From assembly GCA_903852495.1 (NCBI GenBank), contig CAINRC010000181.1, positions 1 to 64,000 on the forward strand: 64,000 bases of DNA, read 5' to 3'. This DNA comes from an uncultured Geobacteraceae bacterium (GTDB taxonomy: Bacteria > Desulfobacterota > Desulfuromonadia > Geobacterales > Pseudopelobacteraceae). The notes beneath the pieces are model-generated. The model did no database searches and had not been told where the DNA came from. It worked only from the letters and a program-made list of their open reading frames with translations. This document shows, piece by piece, positions 19,828 through 29,131 of this stretch. Within the stretch, counting starts at the first letter, position 1. Each line of letters opens with the position of its first letter. Position numbers and translations under genes: made by a program.

Positions 19828-20070
19828 ATGGCATCGAATAATCGCCAGCTTTTCCAAAGCCTTGCAATGGTCTCAAGCATGGGCATCTCCGTGGTACTGG
19901 CGATCGGCATCGGAGTCTGGTTCGGCCTGACACTTGATCGCTGGTTTGGCACTAAGCCCTGGTTCTTTTATATTTTTCTGTTCATCGGGATTGCCGCCGG
20001 TTTCAAGAACGTTTATGTTATCGCCGGCAGGGAGATCCGCAAAAGTGATGATAACGATCAACGAGGATAA
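19828..20070 (+). CDS. atpZ: AtpZ/AtpI-type F0F1 ATPase assembly protein
   Basis: 80 residues with two membrane helices, opening LFQSLAMVSSMGISVVLAIGIGVW and closing with GRE(I). This matches the small AtpZ-like (AtpI-Q) family, encoded upstream of Fo genes and involved in ATP synthase assembly or divalent-cation handling. It overlaps the next gene by 23 bases. The gene symbol is by family and position. Confidence 0.75.
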   Translation: MASNNRQLFQSLAMVSSMGISVVLAIGIGVWFGLTLDRWFGTKPWFFYIFLFIGIAAGFKNVYVIAGREIRKSDDNDQRG

Positions 20071-20428
20071 CCTCTTTGCAGTCATCATCAAGGGGAGTTT
20101 GGGACTTCTGGCTTTCCTGACGCTTGCCGGATGGGCTCTTGTTTCCCTGCAGGTCGGCCTTGGCGCTCTGGCCGGTGGCTGCATCGCCATAGTAAATTTT
20201 TTCTGGATTCGCAACGTACTCCAGAGAGTCCTTGGTCAGCTGCCTGCACGGGCAACAATGTACGCCCAGCTTAGATACGTTGCCCGTTTGGCCATCACCG
20301 GCCTGCTCCTGTATTTTATTATCACGTCCGGCTGGTTTTCGTTATTGGGCCTTATAATCGGGCTCTCAGTTATTGTAATCAACATAGTAGCACTTTCACT
20401 ATACAGCGCCCTGCGCGCAGGAGGTTAG
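20048..20428 (+). CDS. atpI: ATP synthase subunit I
   Basis: 126 residues with four predicted membrane helices, in the ATP-synthase I family that helps assemble the c-ring. The ATG at 20048 lies inside the end of atpZ; a GTG one codon upstream is an alternative. The longer open frame back to 19934 runs antisense-like through atpZ and is not used. It is followed after four bases by atpB, with AGGAGG in the gap. Confidence 0.8.
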   Translation: MITINEDNLFAVIIKGSLGLLAFLTLAGWALVSLQVGLGALAGGCIAIVNFFWIRNVLQRVLGQLPARATMYAQLRYVARLAITGLLLYFIITSGWFSLLGLIIGLSVIVINIVALSLYSALRAGG

Positions 20429-20432
20429 CTCC

Positions 20433-21122
20433 ATGGTTCACCCCTTACTTTTTCTTGAATTTTTCCGCAAGCTGCTGGCACCGCTCCACATTCCGGATGC
20501 AAGCGCTGACGCCATCGCCTACACCTGGCTGATCATCGTGCTGCTGCTGGTTCTTTCGCTGCTGGCCACGTCAGCACTGAAGGCCATCCCGAGCGGTATG
20601 CAGAACTTCATGGAAACTGTTGTCGGCGGCATTGAAAACATGATCGTCGATACCATGGGAGAACATGGTCGCCCCTTCTTCCCGTTGATCGCCACTCTGG
20701 CAATCTTTGTCCTCGTTTCCAATCTTATCGGTCTTATCCCCGGCTTTTTTCCACCGACCGCTAATATCAACACTACGGCCGCCTGCGCTGTGATTGTTTT
20801 CATTTCCACCCACGTGGTCGGAATCAAACACCATGGACTGCACTACCTGAAACATTTCTGCGGACCGATCGCCTGGCTTGCTCCGGTCATGTTCTTTATT
20901 GAAGTCATCGGCCACCTGAGCCGTCCTGTATCGCTCACACTGCGTCTGTTCGGCAACATGAACGGCCACGAGCTCGTACTGATGATTTTCTTCGGTCTGG
21001 CACCGTTCCTGGTACCGCTGCCGATGATGCTGATGGGTGTTCTGGTTTCCTTCATCCAGGCTTTCGTTTTCATGCTCCTGGCCATGATCTACATCCAGGG
21101 TTCACTGGAAGAAGCACACTGA
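20433..21122 (+). CDS. atpB: ATP synthase Fo subunit a
   Basis: 229 residues with about six membrane helices. It forms the ion half-channels against the c-ring. The essential arginine is in the helix [18 protein letters not shown]; conserved residues also lie in the C-terminal helix with [16 protein letters not shown]. The start ATG at 20433 follows AGGAGG. No atpF, atpH or F1 genes follow, so Fo a and c are encoded apart from the rest. Confidence 0.95.
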   Translation: MVHPLLFLEFFRKLLAPLHIPDASADAIAYTWLIIVLLLVLSLLATSALKAIPSGMQNFMETVVGGIENMIVDTMGEHGRPFFPLIATLAIFVLVSNLIGLIPGFFPPTANINTTAACAVIVFISTHVVGIKHHGLHYLKHFCGPIAWLAPVMFFIEVIGHLSRPVSLTLRLFGNMNGHELVLMIFFGLAPFLVPLPMMLMGVLVSFIQAFVFMLLAMIYIQGSLEEAH

Positions 21123-21193
21123 TCCGGCAGCACCAACTATAATTTCATTACTCCTATACTGTTTAGGAGACAAACCATACGGAGGTAGTAAAA

Positions 21194-21469
21194 ATGAGTT
21201 TTTTCACGATGTGCGTTCTGGCAGCTGGTATTGGTATGGCACTGGGTACGTTAGGCACCGGCATTGGCCAGGGTCTGGCAGTTAAAAGTGCAGTTGAAGG
21301 CGTTTCCCGTAACCCCGGCGCTTCCGGGAAAATCCTGACCACCATGATGATCGGTCTGGCTATGATCGAGTCCCTGGCGATCTACGCACTGGTTGTCTGT
21401 CTGATCATCCTCTTCGCCAACCCCTACAAAGAAATCGCTATTAAACTGGCTGAAACTGTTGCCAAGTAA
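21194..21469 (+). CDS. atpE: ATP synthase Fo subunit c
   Basis: 91 residues, a two-helix hairpin forming the rotor ring. The ion-carrying glutamate is E59. Together with Q26 and S60, and Y64 nearby, it matches the direct ligands of sodium-binding rings (Q32, E65, S66, Y70 in Ilyobacter tartaricus); the threonine that follows Ser in that ring is Leu61 here. GGAGG lies upstream of the ATG at 21194. The coupling ion cannot be decided from sequence. Confidence 0.96.
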   Translation: MSFFTMCVLAAGIGMALGTLGTGIGQGLAVKSAVEGVSRNPGASGKILTTMMIGLAMIESLAIYALVVCLIILFANPYKEIAIKLAETVAK

Positions 21470-21497
21470 TTCCGGTTTTCACTGACGGCTAAACGTA

Positions 21498-21535
21498 GAA
21501 CGGGCATCCTGCAAAGGGTGCCCGTTCTTTTTTTC
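21498..21535 (+). terminator. Intrinsic terminator after atpE
   Basis: Stem AACGGGCA/TGCCCGTT followed by seven T on the + strand, 30 bases past the atpE stop. It ends the hemL/Fo transcription unit before the convergent lipoprotein gene. Confidence 0.9.
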
Positions 21536-21548
21536 ACCTATGTAATTC

Positions 21549-22319
21549 CTATTCGTCGTCCTTCAGCATCCCCTCTACCACATTTGATTCAAGGCTTTCC
21601 ACCACACCCCCCGATGCCGGAAGTATCAGCATTCTGGCAGAATACCGATACTTCACCCCGCGCTCAAGCGTCGCGTCAGCATACGTACCCCCCGTGAGCG
21701 GTTCCCTGTTGAGCGGCAGATACGAGCGGGAGCCGGTGCCAGATGAACGGTACAGGTTGAAGCCGAGCAGCTTGGCTGTTGCCGGCAGATTTGCTTTTAG
21801 GGAGAACCTCACCTCAGTCGGAAACGCATCTATTGTTAATTCAGGAGCCGGGAGCGCCGAAACCGTTTGAACTTCCGCCGGAACAGATAATGCCCCTTCC
21901 ACACCGTCTGCCGTAAAGGGGGTCGCTCGGTAGGAATAGGTATTCCCCGCGATCACATCGCTGTCGAGAACGACCAGGCGATTGCCGAAACGCTGAACAA
22001 CCGGCGGCAAATGCTCCAGGTAAATCGTCTCCAGCAGCCGGTAATCTGCTGTACAGGCAGGGCACACATCTTTCTGCCCCCCTTCAGCTGACCGTCTGCT
22101 GATTTTCACCCCGGCTACCCCCGGCAATGTCCTGCCGGCCCGATCCTTGTCCGGCAGGGTAAAAATGAGCTTAACAGCGGGACCGCTCTGCTGCACCGAA
22201 ACGTCAGACGGCGCAGCCGGAATCAGCATATCGGGATAGATCAGTGCTGCCTTTCTGCCACAGGCGGTTGTCGACGCTGCGACGGCAACTGCCAGCAACA
22301 CCAATCTGAACCTGTTCAT
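21549..22319 (-). CDS. Lipoprotein with fibronectin type III-like repeats
   Basis: 256 residues. The signal peptide ends in a lipobox (STTAC, Cys20), so it is probably lipid-anchored in the periplasm or outer membrane. Two beta-rich stretches with APSDVSVQQSG...LIFTLP and APELTIDAFPTEVRF look like fibronectin type III modules. A CPAC pair sits between them. The gene overlaps the gspB-like gene as ATGA and ends the arginine-gsp minus-strand run. It may work with the GspA/GspB-like pair; this is inferred from context only. Confidence 0.7.
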   Translation of the reverse strand: MNRFRLVLLAVAVAASTTACGRKAALIYPDMLIPAAPSDVSVQQSGPAVKLIFTLPDKDRAGRTLPGVAGVKISRRSAEGGQKDVCPACTADYRLLETIYLEHLPPVVQRFGNRLVVLDSDVIAGNTYSYRATPFTADGVEGALSVPAEVQTVSALPAPELTIDAFPTEVRFSLKANLPATAKLLGFNLYRSSGTGSRSYLPLNREPLTGGTYADATLERGVKYRYSARMLILPASGGVVESLESNVVEGMLKDDE

Positions 22320-23038
22320 CGCGGTGCCTCGGCGGGAAGTACGGAATCAAGCTTGATTTCAAAGCGTCCGGCAGGCGAGGTAAAGCGGACCCGGTCAGCC
22401 AGAATCTCCGTAATAGTCGTCCCGGAAACAGCGGCACCTTCCTTGAGCAGATAGCCGTTAATAACAGCCCGACGGCCAGGACGCTCGTCCTGCCAGGCGA
22501 TACCGGACAGTTTGATATCAGCGGGTGCCGGTACAGCTGGCGCGGTCTGTACCGGCTGTACCGGAGCAGGAGCGGGTGTCTGAACCGTGCTCCGTTTTTT
22601 AGCGGGCCGGACAGAGCGTGGGGATGACGCCGGAGCCGGAGACGCTTTTCGGACTTTCGAGGTTTCAGGCACGGCAGGAGGCGCAGGGGATGGAGCCGCA
22701 GGTGCCACAACAACGGGAGCCGGCGGAGCTGGTGGCACAGGAATGGTCGGAGCCGCCGCAGGGGCGGGGGCAACTGGAGATGGAGCAACCGGTGGCGGAA
22801 CGACCTGACGTGCAGTAACAGGGCGCTTTTTACTGTCCCCCCGAAGCGCAAACCAGGTGCCTGCGGAGGTGAGCAGTGCCACCAACGTGATCACAGCGAC
22901 TATTTTCCAGGCGCCACCTCTGGCAGCCGGTTTCTGCCGTTCCTGAAACAGATCGCCCGAAATACTGACCCGGCCATCCGGCCGTTTTCTGTTTTTTTCG
23001 TGCTCGATTTTTTTCAGAGCATCAAGGATATAACTCAT
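22316..23038 (-). CDS. gspB: GspB-like type II secretion accessory protein
   Basis: 240 residues. The short cytosolic N-terminus MSYILDALKKIEHEKNRK is typical of GspB/ExeB. It is followed by one membrane helix (about 44-66), a long Pro/Ala-rich linker (about 80-170) and a C-terminal GspB domain (LSGIAWQDERPGRRAVING and KEGAAVSGTTITEI). In Aeromonas, ExeA and ExeB together help insert the secretin through peptidoglycan. Here it is coupled to a gspA-like ATPase but no secretin or other gsp gene lies in the window. Confidence 0.8.
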   Translation of the reverse strand: MSYILDALKKIEHEKNRKRPDGRVSISGDLFQERQKPAARGGAWKIVAVITLVALLTSAGTWFALRGDSKKRPVTARQVVPPPVAPSPVAPAPAAAPTIPVPPAPPAPVVVAPAAPSPAPPAVPETSKVRKASPAPASSPRSVRPAKKRSTVQTPAPAPVQPVQTAPAVPAPADIKLSGIAWQDERPGRRAVINGYLLKEGAAVSGTTITEILADRVRFTSPAGRFEIKLDSVLPAEAPR

Positions 23039-23047
23039 TCGGTACGG

Positions 23048-23911
23048 TCACTTTCCGGCAAACAGCCAATTCGAAATACGGGAGCGGAGCCCGTTGTTCT
23101 CCCCATCCGGGTGAAGTTCTGCAATAACGTCTGCCACAATTGAGGGGGAAACAGACTGGGTCTCACGGGTCCAGGCCATGACCAGCGCCTGTTCACACAC
23201 AACATTTATCAGCCGGGGATTCCCGTGTGAATACCGGTAGATTCGCTTGACGGCACGTGCGGAAAAAATATCAGGAATACGGCTGCCGGATATCCTGAGG
23301 CGGTGACTGATATATTGGGAGGTTTCATCAATGTTCATCGGAGCAAGCCGGCAGCGTACGGTAATGCGCTGACTCAGCTGGCGCAGGTCGTGCCGCCTGA
23401 GAACCGCATTCAGTTCCGGCTGGCCGGCCAGTATTATCTGAATCAGCTTATCTCGTTCCGTTTCCAGATTTGAGATCATCCGGACCTGTTCCAGGACTTC
23501 AGGAGCCAGGTTCTGCGCCTCGTCGATAACGAGAATCACCGTCCGCCCCTTGCTGTTCTGATCAATCAGAAACCCGTTGAGCGCTTCCAGATAGCCGTAC
23601 CGATTCTGTTCGACAGTTTCGATGCCAAGCTCCCGGCACACACTTGCCAGTAGCTGTTCGCTCGACATGCAGGAATTAAAAATCAGGGCGCAGGTGTATT
23701 TCTCTGGATCAAGCTGGGTCAACAGCGTGCGGAGCATTGTGGTCTTGCCGGTCCCAACCTCCCCCGTCAGGGCGATGAAGCCGGCATGACTGTCGACACC
23801 GTACAGCAAACGGGCAAACGCCTCACGGTGAACAGTGCTGAGAAAGACAAAATGGGGATTCGGCGTAATCGTAAACGGTTTCTCTGAAAAGCCGAAATGA
23901 TCGCAATACAT
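23048..23911 (-). CDS. gspA: GspA/ExeA-like AAA ATPase
   Basis: 287 residues. The N-terminus YCDHFGFSEKPFTITPNP and Walker A GEVGTGKTT (residues 50-58), with Walker B ILVIDEAQN, identify the ExeA/GspA family. It lacks the C-terminal membrane and peptidoglycan-binding part of Aeromonas ExeA (about 550 residues), so it is a soluble short form. Its ATG follows the argH stop by six bases, suggesting one transcript with the arginine genes. MSHA/Tfp-associated ATPases of similar design are an alternative. Confidence 0.82.
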   Translation of the reverse strand: MYCDHFGFSEKPFTITPNPHFVFLSTVHREAFARLLYGVDSHAGFIALTGEVGTGKTTMLRTLLTQLDPEKYTCALIFNSCMSSEQLLASVCRELGIETVEQNRYGYLEALNGFLIDQNSKGRTVILVIDEAQNLAPEVLEQVRMISNLETERDKLIQIILAGQPELNAVLRRHDLRQLSQRITVRCRLAPMNIDETSQYISHRLRISGSRIPDIFSARAVKRIYRYSHGNPRLINVVCEQALVMAWTRETQSVSPSIVADVIAELHPDGENNGLRSRISNWLFAGK

Positions 23912-23917
23912 GGTTGT

Positions 23918-25294
23918 TCAATTCCCTGCGCGTACGTTCTGGATTTCGCTCCAGACGCGCTCACGTGCCGTACCACCCGGAATATTACGGGCATTGACAC
24001 TGGCTTCAACGGTGCAACATTCAAAAATATCGGCATCAATTTTGGTCGAGAACTGTTGCCACTCTGCCAGCGTAAGATCGGTAATATCCACCTTATTTTT
24101 GACACAATACCCCACCGCTTTACCGACCACTTCATGGGCATCACGGAATGGCAGTCCCTTACGCACCAGATAGTCGGCAACGTCGGTTGCGGTCGAGAAC
24201 CCATCGCCGGCAGCTTTACGCATATTTTCCCGGTTTACCTTCATCTCGCGGATCATTTCGGCAAAGATTTTAAGACTCCCCTTCACCGTATCGATGGTAT
24301 CAAAAAGCGGTTCCTTGTCTTCCTGCATATCCTTGTTGTAGGCAAGCGGCAATGCCTTCATGGTCGTCAACAGCGCCATCAGGTTGCCATACACACGGCC
24401 GGTTTTTCCCCGCACCAGCTCCGGTACATCCGGATTTTTTTTCTGCGGCATGATTGATGAGCCGGTACAGAAGCCATCGGATAGCTCTATGAATCTGAAG
24501 GCACTGGTTGACCACAGAATCAGCTCTTCGGAAAAACGGGACAGGTGCATCATCACAATCGAGGCGGCCGCCAGAAATTCCAGAACGAAGTCCCGATCGG
24601 AAACCGCATCCAGCGAGTTGCGTGTGATGGCCGGGAATTCAAGCTGCTCGGCAACATACTCGCGGTCGATCGGGAAGGTGGTGCCCGCCAGAGCGCCGGC
24701 TCCCAGGGGGAGCACGTTGGCCCGCCTGGAACAATCTTCCAACCGCCCCTTGTCGCGCTTGAACATCTCCACATACGCCATCAGGTGATGGGCAAACAGG
24801 ATCGGTTGCGCGGTCTGCAGGTGGGTGAAACCGGGCATAAGTGTATCCAGATTTGCTTCGGCCTGGATCAGCAACGCATCGATCAGCAGGTCAAGGTAGG
24901 TTGTTATTTCGACAATTTCATCTCGCAGGTAGAGCCGGATATCGAGCGCCACCTGATCGTTGCGCGAACGTCCGGTGTGCAGGCGTTTGCCCGCCTCGCC
25001 GATGGCGGCGGAGAGGCGCGCTTCAATATTCATGTGGATGTCTTCCAGGCTGATGGAAAAATCGAACTCGCCCGCCTCTATCTGCCCAAGGATCGTACGC
25101 AGTCCGTGGACGATCTGCTCAACATTCTCAAGCGGGATAATCCCCTGTTTGCCCAGCATACGGGCATGGGCGATGGAACCGCGAATATCCTGATGGTACA
25201 GGCGCTTGTCGAACTGGATCGAAGCGGTGAATTCCTCGACGAACGCATCGGTGGGCTGGGTGAAGCGGCCGCCCCAGAGTTTATCTTTGGACAT
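23918..25294 (-). CDS. argH: Argininosuccinate lyase
   Basis: 458 residues. It cleaves argininosuccinate to arginine and fumarate, the last step of arginine synthesis. The fumarase-superfamily signature [11 protein letters not shown] is present, with the N-terminal LWGGRF and [10 protein letters not shown] motifs. The ATG at 25294 is preferred (AGGAG six bases upstream) over the extended frame to 25327. It follows the nitrilase-like gene after about 60 bases. Confidence 0.96.
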   Translation of the reverse strand: MSKDKLWGGRFTQPTDAFVEEFTASIQFDKRLYHQDIRGSIAHARMLGKQGIIPLENVEQIVHGLRTILGQIEAGEFDFSISLEDIHMNIEARLSAAIGEAGKRLHTGRSRNDQVALDIRLYLRDEIVEITTYLDLLIDALLIQAEANLDTLMPGFTHLQTAQPILFAHHLMAYVEMFKRDKGRLEDCSRRANVLPLGAGALAGTTFPIDREYVAEQLEFPAITRNSLDAVSDRDFVLEFLAAASIVMMHLSRFSEELILWSTSAFRFIELSDGFCTGSSIMPQKKNPDVPELVRGKTGRVYGNLMALLTTMKALPLAYNKDMQEDKEPLFDTIDTVKGSLKIFAEMIREMKVNRENMRKAAGDGFSTATDVADYLVRKGLPFRDAHEVVGKAVGYCVKNKVDITDLTLAEWQQFSTKIDADIFECCTVEASVNARNIPGGTARERVWSEIQNVRAGN

Positions 25295-25354
25295 ACATTC
25301 TCCTGAACATGAAAAATAGGTACGCATGGTACTGAAATAGGTTACAGCCTGGGT

Positions 25355-26500
25355 CTACAGACCCGCCGCCGTTTCATCGATGGCAATCTTACGCCACACA
25401 CCCGATTCATCAACGGCCATTACGGCATGAACCTTGAGCGGAAGGCGCGTGGTGCGCGGGTCAATCTCATGCTGCGGTGGCAGATTGAAATACAGTAGCC
25501 GCGTCCCCTTGCCGAAACGGAGCCGGCAGACCGGAGCGCCATTAAAGTCATCCGTGGCAAATTCGGAAAAGTTGGCCTGCGCCAGACGGTGATTCCGGTT
25601 GAGCACGACATACGAGCTGCCGAAAGCACTGCCCGCAGGAGAACCTTCAATCGTCGTACCCTCCGACACATTACCGAAAACGGTCACCGTTTCCCGCACA
25701 CCGGGCGTGTCCTCAAGGTATTCTCCGTAAAAGCCGCTGATCACGTCACGATAGGCGCGATGCTCCGGCTTTGGATTGCACTGGATGACAAACAGGCAGT
25801 CCAGTCCCTGTCGGGTGGTGAAGAAGAGCTGGTTAGCGCGGTCAATAATCCGCCGGATATTCGATGAGTACAGGTCGCGGTACAGGTAGTCCAGGCAGAT
25901 GATCGCCATGAAATTGAAGCATGCCGGACGGCTGCGGAACAGGTAAAAATGTCTGCCACGGTACAGATCGTGAAATGCGTCAAGGTACTCCTCGCCGTGG
26001 AACGGGTGACTTTTGGCTTCAAGAAAAACCCGCAGCCTGCCGTCAGTCTCCTTAACGGCGATGCAGCACCAGTTAACCGGCATATTCATGATATCGCCGG
26101 AATCGATATCATGGTCCACCAGATCGATAGCCTCGGCGTTGTCCGCACGAAAACGTTCCAGAAGAGCACGGTAGTCACGCAGCAGAATGTGTTCAATACC
26201 GAATACCGTTACCGTGTTCGGGCGGAAGCGCTGCTGGATTACTGTCAGCATATCGTCAAAACGGGAGGCGGGGAGACTCGATTCAGGGAACAGCAGGATA
26301 TGGAGCTTTTTCAGGTTCCCTTCCCCGGTCGCCACGAGATCCAGTACCGAATTGATCAGGCGCCACTGTTCTTCAGGATCGACCAGGCAGAAACCGATAT
26401 CCGCCCGTTTGAGATGGTTGGGAATCTGAGCCACCATGCAGTGGAGGTGGTGCCCCAGAGGAAAGTCAAGATTCACTTTTTTATCGACGATTTCAGGCAT
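25355..26500 (-). CDS. Nitrilase-superfamily-like protein of unknown substrate
   Basis: 381 residues. I see an E-K-C arrangement typical of carbon-nitrogen hydrolases: Glu73 in LLFPESSLP, Lys163 in FLEAKSHPFHGEE and Cys202 in MAIICLDYLYRDLY. A later block FVIQCNPKPEHRAY resembles a fifth strand region of the fold. Sequence outside these motifs is divergent, so the assignment is an inference. The gene sits between a Nudix gene (eight-base overlap) and argH, inside the arginine operon. It might act on a carbamoyl, guanidino or amide compound, but nothing in the sequence fixes this. Confidence 0.6.
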   Translation of the reverse strand: MPEIVDKKVNLDFPLGHHLHCMVAQIPNHLKRADIGFCLVDPEEQWRLINSVLDLVATGEGNLKKLHILLFPESSLPASRFDDMLTVIQQRFRPNTVTVFGIEHILLRDYRALLERFRADNAEAIDLVDHDIDSGDIMNMPVNWCCIAVKETDGRLRVFLEAKSHPFHGEEYLDAFHDLYRGRHFYLFRSRPACFNFMAIICLDYLYRDLYSSNIRRIIDRANQLFFTTRQGLDCLFVIQCNPKPEHRAYRDVISGFYGEYLEDTPGVRETVTVFGNVSEGTTIEGSPAGSAFGSSYVVLNRNHRLAQANFSEFATDDFNGAPVCRLRFGKGTRLLYFNLPPQHEIDPRTTRLPLKVHAVMAVDESGVWRKIAIDETAAGL

Positions 26501-26954
26501 CGGCCCTATCCCTGCTGCCGTTCAAAGGTTGTTCCGGAAACAGCCTCCCCAGTATGAAGCGCGCGCCGGCAGGAATTTCGTAATCGGACAGTTCGCTGCC
26601 GGAAACCCAGACCGCCTCGGCAACCTCATCTTCGTTGTGAATGACATCCAGGTGGAGCGGACGGCACCTGTAATACAGGATCACAAAGTGGCAGTTATCA
26701 TCACCGGGGGTAAGGTGTTCGAATACGTCGATCAAGCCATCGACTTCTATCTCCAGCCCCACCTCTTCGTAGACTTCCCGCTTCAACGCCTCCAGAATCG
26801 GTTCGCCAAGGTCGATCTTCCCCCCCGGCATAACCCACAGGTCCTGAAAAGGGGGGATACTCCGCCTGGTAAGGAGTACCCGCCCCTCGTCATCCACAAT
26901 CACCGCCACGACAGAGGTGACGATGTGTTCTTTCTTGAAACGTTTTTTCGTCAA
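26493..26954 (-). CDS. Nudix hydrolase
   Basis: 153 residues. A complete Nudix box (GKIDLGE, then REVYEEVGL) places it among pyrophosphohydrolases acting on nucleoside diphosphate derivatives. The box is preceded by the typical LLTRRSIPPFQDLWVMPGG. The likely start is a TTG at 26954, four bases past the argG stop; no ATG or GTG lies near the family's N-terminus. It overlaps the nitrilase-like gene by eight bases and is probably co-translated with it. The substrate is unknown. Confidence 0.85.
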   Translation of the reverse strand: MTKKRFKKEHIVTSVVAVIVDDEGRVLLTRRSIPPFQDLWVMPGGKIDLGEPILEALKREVYEEVGLEIEVDGLIDVFEHLTPGDDNCHFVILYYRCRPLHLDVIHNEDEVAEAVWVSGSELSDYEIPAGARFILGRLFPEQPLNGSRDRADA

Positions 26955-26957
26955 GCC

Positions 26958-28187
26958 CTACTTCTTTCTGTTGGCCTGCATCAGCGACCGGATGCGGAGC
27001 CGCAGTGAATTGATCTTGATAAAGCCTTCGGCATCCGCCTGGTTGAACACCTGATCCTTCTCGAAAGTGGCGAAGTCGAGGTTAAACAGCGAGTCGGTTT
27101 CGGATTTACGGCCGACGGTACGGCAGTGACCTTTGTACAGTTTGACGCGAGCCACACCGTTCACGCATTTCTGGGAATCGTCGATCAGTGTCTGCAGCAT
27201 CAACCGCTCGGGGGAGAACCAGTAGCCGGCGTAGATTTGCTTGGCGTACTCGGGGATCAGGCTGTCACGGATGCGCATGACTTCACGGTCCATGGTGATC
27301 TGCTCAACAGCGGAATGAGCCTCGCGCAGAATGGTGCCGCCTGGGGTCTCATACACACCGCGCGATTTCATGCCGACGGAACGGTTTTCCAGCAGATCGA
27401 CCCGCCCGACGCCGTGCTGTCCGCCGATATAGTTGAGGTGTGCCAGCAGTTGTGCCGGGGTCATCTTCACGCCATCCACCGCCACGGCATTGCCGTTCTT
27501 GAACTCCACTTCCACATACTGCGCCTTATTCGGTGCCTTTTCCGGTGATTTGGTCAGAACGTACATCTCTTCCGGAGCTTCCGCCCAGGTGTCTTCCAGA
27601 ATGCCCCCTTCGAAGGAAATGTGCAGCATGTTCCGGTCGGACGACCAGGGGCGCTTCTTGATGGTCGGCATCGGTACGCCGTTTTTCTTGGCGTATTCGA
27701 TCAGCGCCTGGCGGCTGTTCAGATCCCACTCACGCCACGGTGCAACGACCTTGATGGACGGGTCAAAATGGTAGTAGGCCAGTTCGAAACGAACCTGGTC
27801 GTTCCCCTTGCCGGTGGCGCCGTGGGAAACGGCATCGGCCTTTTCCTTGGCGGCGATTTCCATCTGGCGCTTGGCGATCAGCGGACGGGCAATGGAGGTA
27901 CCGAGCAGATAATGCCCCTCATAGATGGCGTTGGCGCGGAACATGGGATACACAAAGTCGCGCACGAACTCTTCCTTGAGGTCGTCGATGTACACTTTGT
28001 CCGCACCGGTGGCCAGAGCCTTTTCACGGATCGGGTCAAGCTCGTCCCCCTGCCCAAGGTCGGCCGCAAATGCGACCACTTTGCAGCCGTACTCGTTTTT
28101 GAGCCATTTCAGGATGATGGAGGTATCCAATCCGCCCGAATAGGCGAGAACGATCTTTTTGATTTCCTGTTTCTTGATGGTAGCCAT
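26958..28187 (-). CDS. argG: Argininosuccinate synthase
   Basis: 409 residues. It joins citrulline and aspartate with ATP to give argininosuccinate. The PP-loop AYSGGLDTS (15-23) and the signatures [15 protein letters not shown] and [10 protein letters not shown] are present. AAAAGGAG lies upstream of the ATG at 28187. It is followed directly by the Nudix gene and preceded by argF. Confidence 0.97.
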   Translation of the reverse strand: MATIKKQEIKKIVLAYSGGLDTSIILKWLKNEYGCKVVAFAADLGQGDELDPIREKALATGADKVYIDDLKEEFVRDFVYPMFRANAIYEGHYLLGTSIARPLIAKRQMEIAAKEKADAVSHGATGKGNDQVRFELAYYHFDPSIKVVAPWREWDLNSRQALIEYAKKNGVPMPTIKKRPWSSDRNMLHISFEGGILEDTWAEAPEEMYVLTKSPEKAPNKAQYVEVEFKNGNAVAVDGVKMTPAQLLAHLNYIGGQHGVGRVDLLENRSVGMKSRGVYETPGGTILREAHSAVEQITMDREVMRIRDSLIPEYAKQIYAGYWFSPERLMLQTLIDDSQKCVNGVARVKLYKGHCRTVGRKSETDSLFNLDFATFEKDQVFNQADAEGFIKINSLRLRIRSLMQANRKK

Positions 28188-28210
28188 GTCTGTCTCCTTT
28201 TGTGCAGCGC

Positions 28211-29122
28211 TTATTTTATTAACGTGGCCATGATGGCCTTTTGTACGTGCAGTCGGTTCTCCGCTTCATCCCAGACAACAGAATTTTTTCCTTCGATGAC
28301 CGAGTCGGAAATTTCCTCACCCCGGTGGGCCGGAAGGCAGTGCAGAACGATGCAGTCCGGTTTCGCCAGTGAGAGGAGCGCATCATCCAGACAGTAGCCG
28401 GCAAACGCCTTTTCACGCTCTTTCTGCTCGGTCTCCTGCCCCATGCTGGCCCAGACGTCGGTGTTGACGACATCGGCACCGGCCACCGCCACCTTGGGGT
28501 CGGTCGTCAGCGAAATCAGTCCGGGCGCCTTTGCCTGCGCCCAGGCCATAACATTCCGGTCCGGTTCATATCCTGCCGGGCAGGCCAGAACCAAGGTAAA
28601 GCCGAAGATTGCGGCCGCTTCAATCCAGGTGTTGGCCATGTTGTTGCCATCCCCGACCCAGGCAAAGGTCAGCCCTTCGTAGGAATTTTTCCGCTCGATG
28701 ACCGTCTGGAGGTCAGCCATGATCTGACAGGGGTGGAACAGATCAGTCAGGCCGTTGATAACCGGAATGTCGGAATACCGGGCAAACTCGTCAACGATCT
28801 CCTGGCCGAAGGTGCGGATCATAACCCCGTCGCAGTAGCGGGACATGACACGGGCACTGTCCTTGATCGGCTCGCCGCGCCCCATCTGTGACGTCCCGGA
28901 GGGCATGAACAGGCCATGGCCGCCAAGCTGGAAAACACCCACCTCAAAAGAGACTCTCGTGCGGGTGGAGGCTTTTTCAAAAATCAGCGCCACCGTCTTG
29001 CCGTCCAGCAGCCTGTGGGGAATACGCCCCTGTTGCTTCTTCTTCAGGTCGGCAGCCAGGGCCAGCATTTCGTCAAGTTCGTTTTTGGAATAATCGTGCA
29101 GTGCCAGAAAATGTCGGGTCAT
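28211..29122 (-). CDS. argF: Ornithine carbamoyltransferase
   Basis: 303 residues. It makes citrulline from ornithine and carbamoyl phosphate. The carbamoyl-phosphate motif STRTR (52-56), HPCQ region ([11 protein letters not shown]) and catalytic HCLP near the C-terminus are present. The ATG at 29122 follows AGGAG. Middle gene of argB-argD-argF-argG. Confidence 0.96.
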   Translation of the reverse strand: MTRHFLALHDYSKNELDEMLALAADLKKKQQGRIPHRLLDGKTVALIFEKASTRTRVSFEVGVFQLGGHGLFMPSGTSQMGRGEPIKDSARVMSRYCDGVMIRTFGQEIVDEFARYSDIPVINGLTDLFHPCQIMADLQTVIERKNSYEGLTFAWVGDGNNMANTWIEAAAIFGFTLVLACPAGYEPDRNVMAWAQAKAPGLISLTTDPKVAVAGADVVNTDVWASMGQETEQKEREKAFAGYCLDDALLSLAKPDCIVLHCLPAHRGEEISDSVIEGKNSVVWDEAENRLHVQKAIMATLIK

Positions 29123-29131
29123 CCTTCTCTC

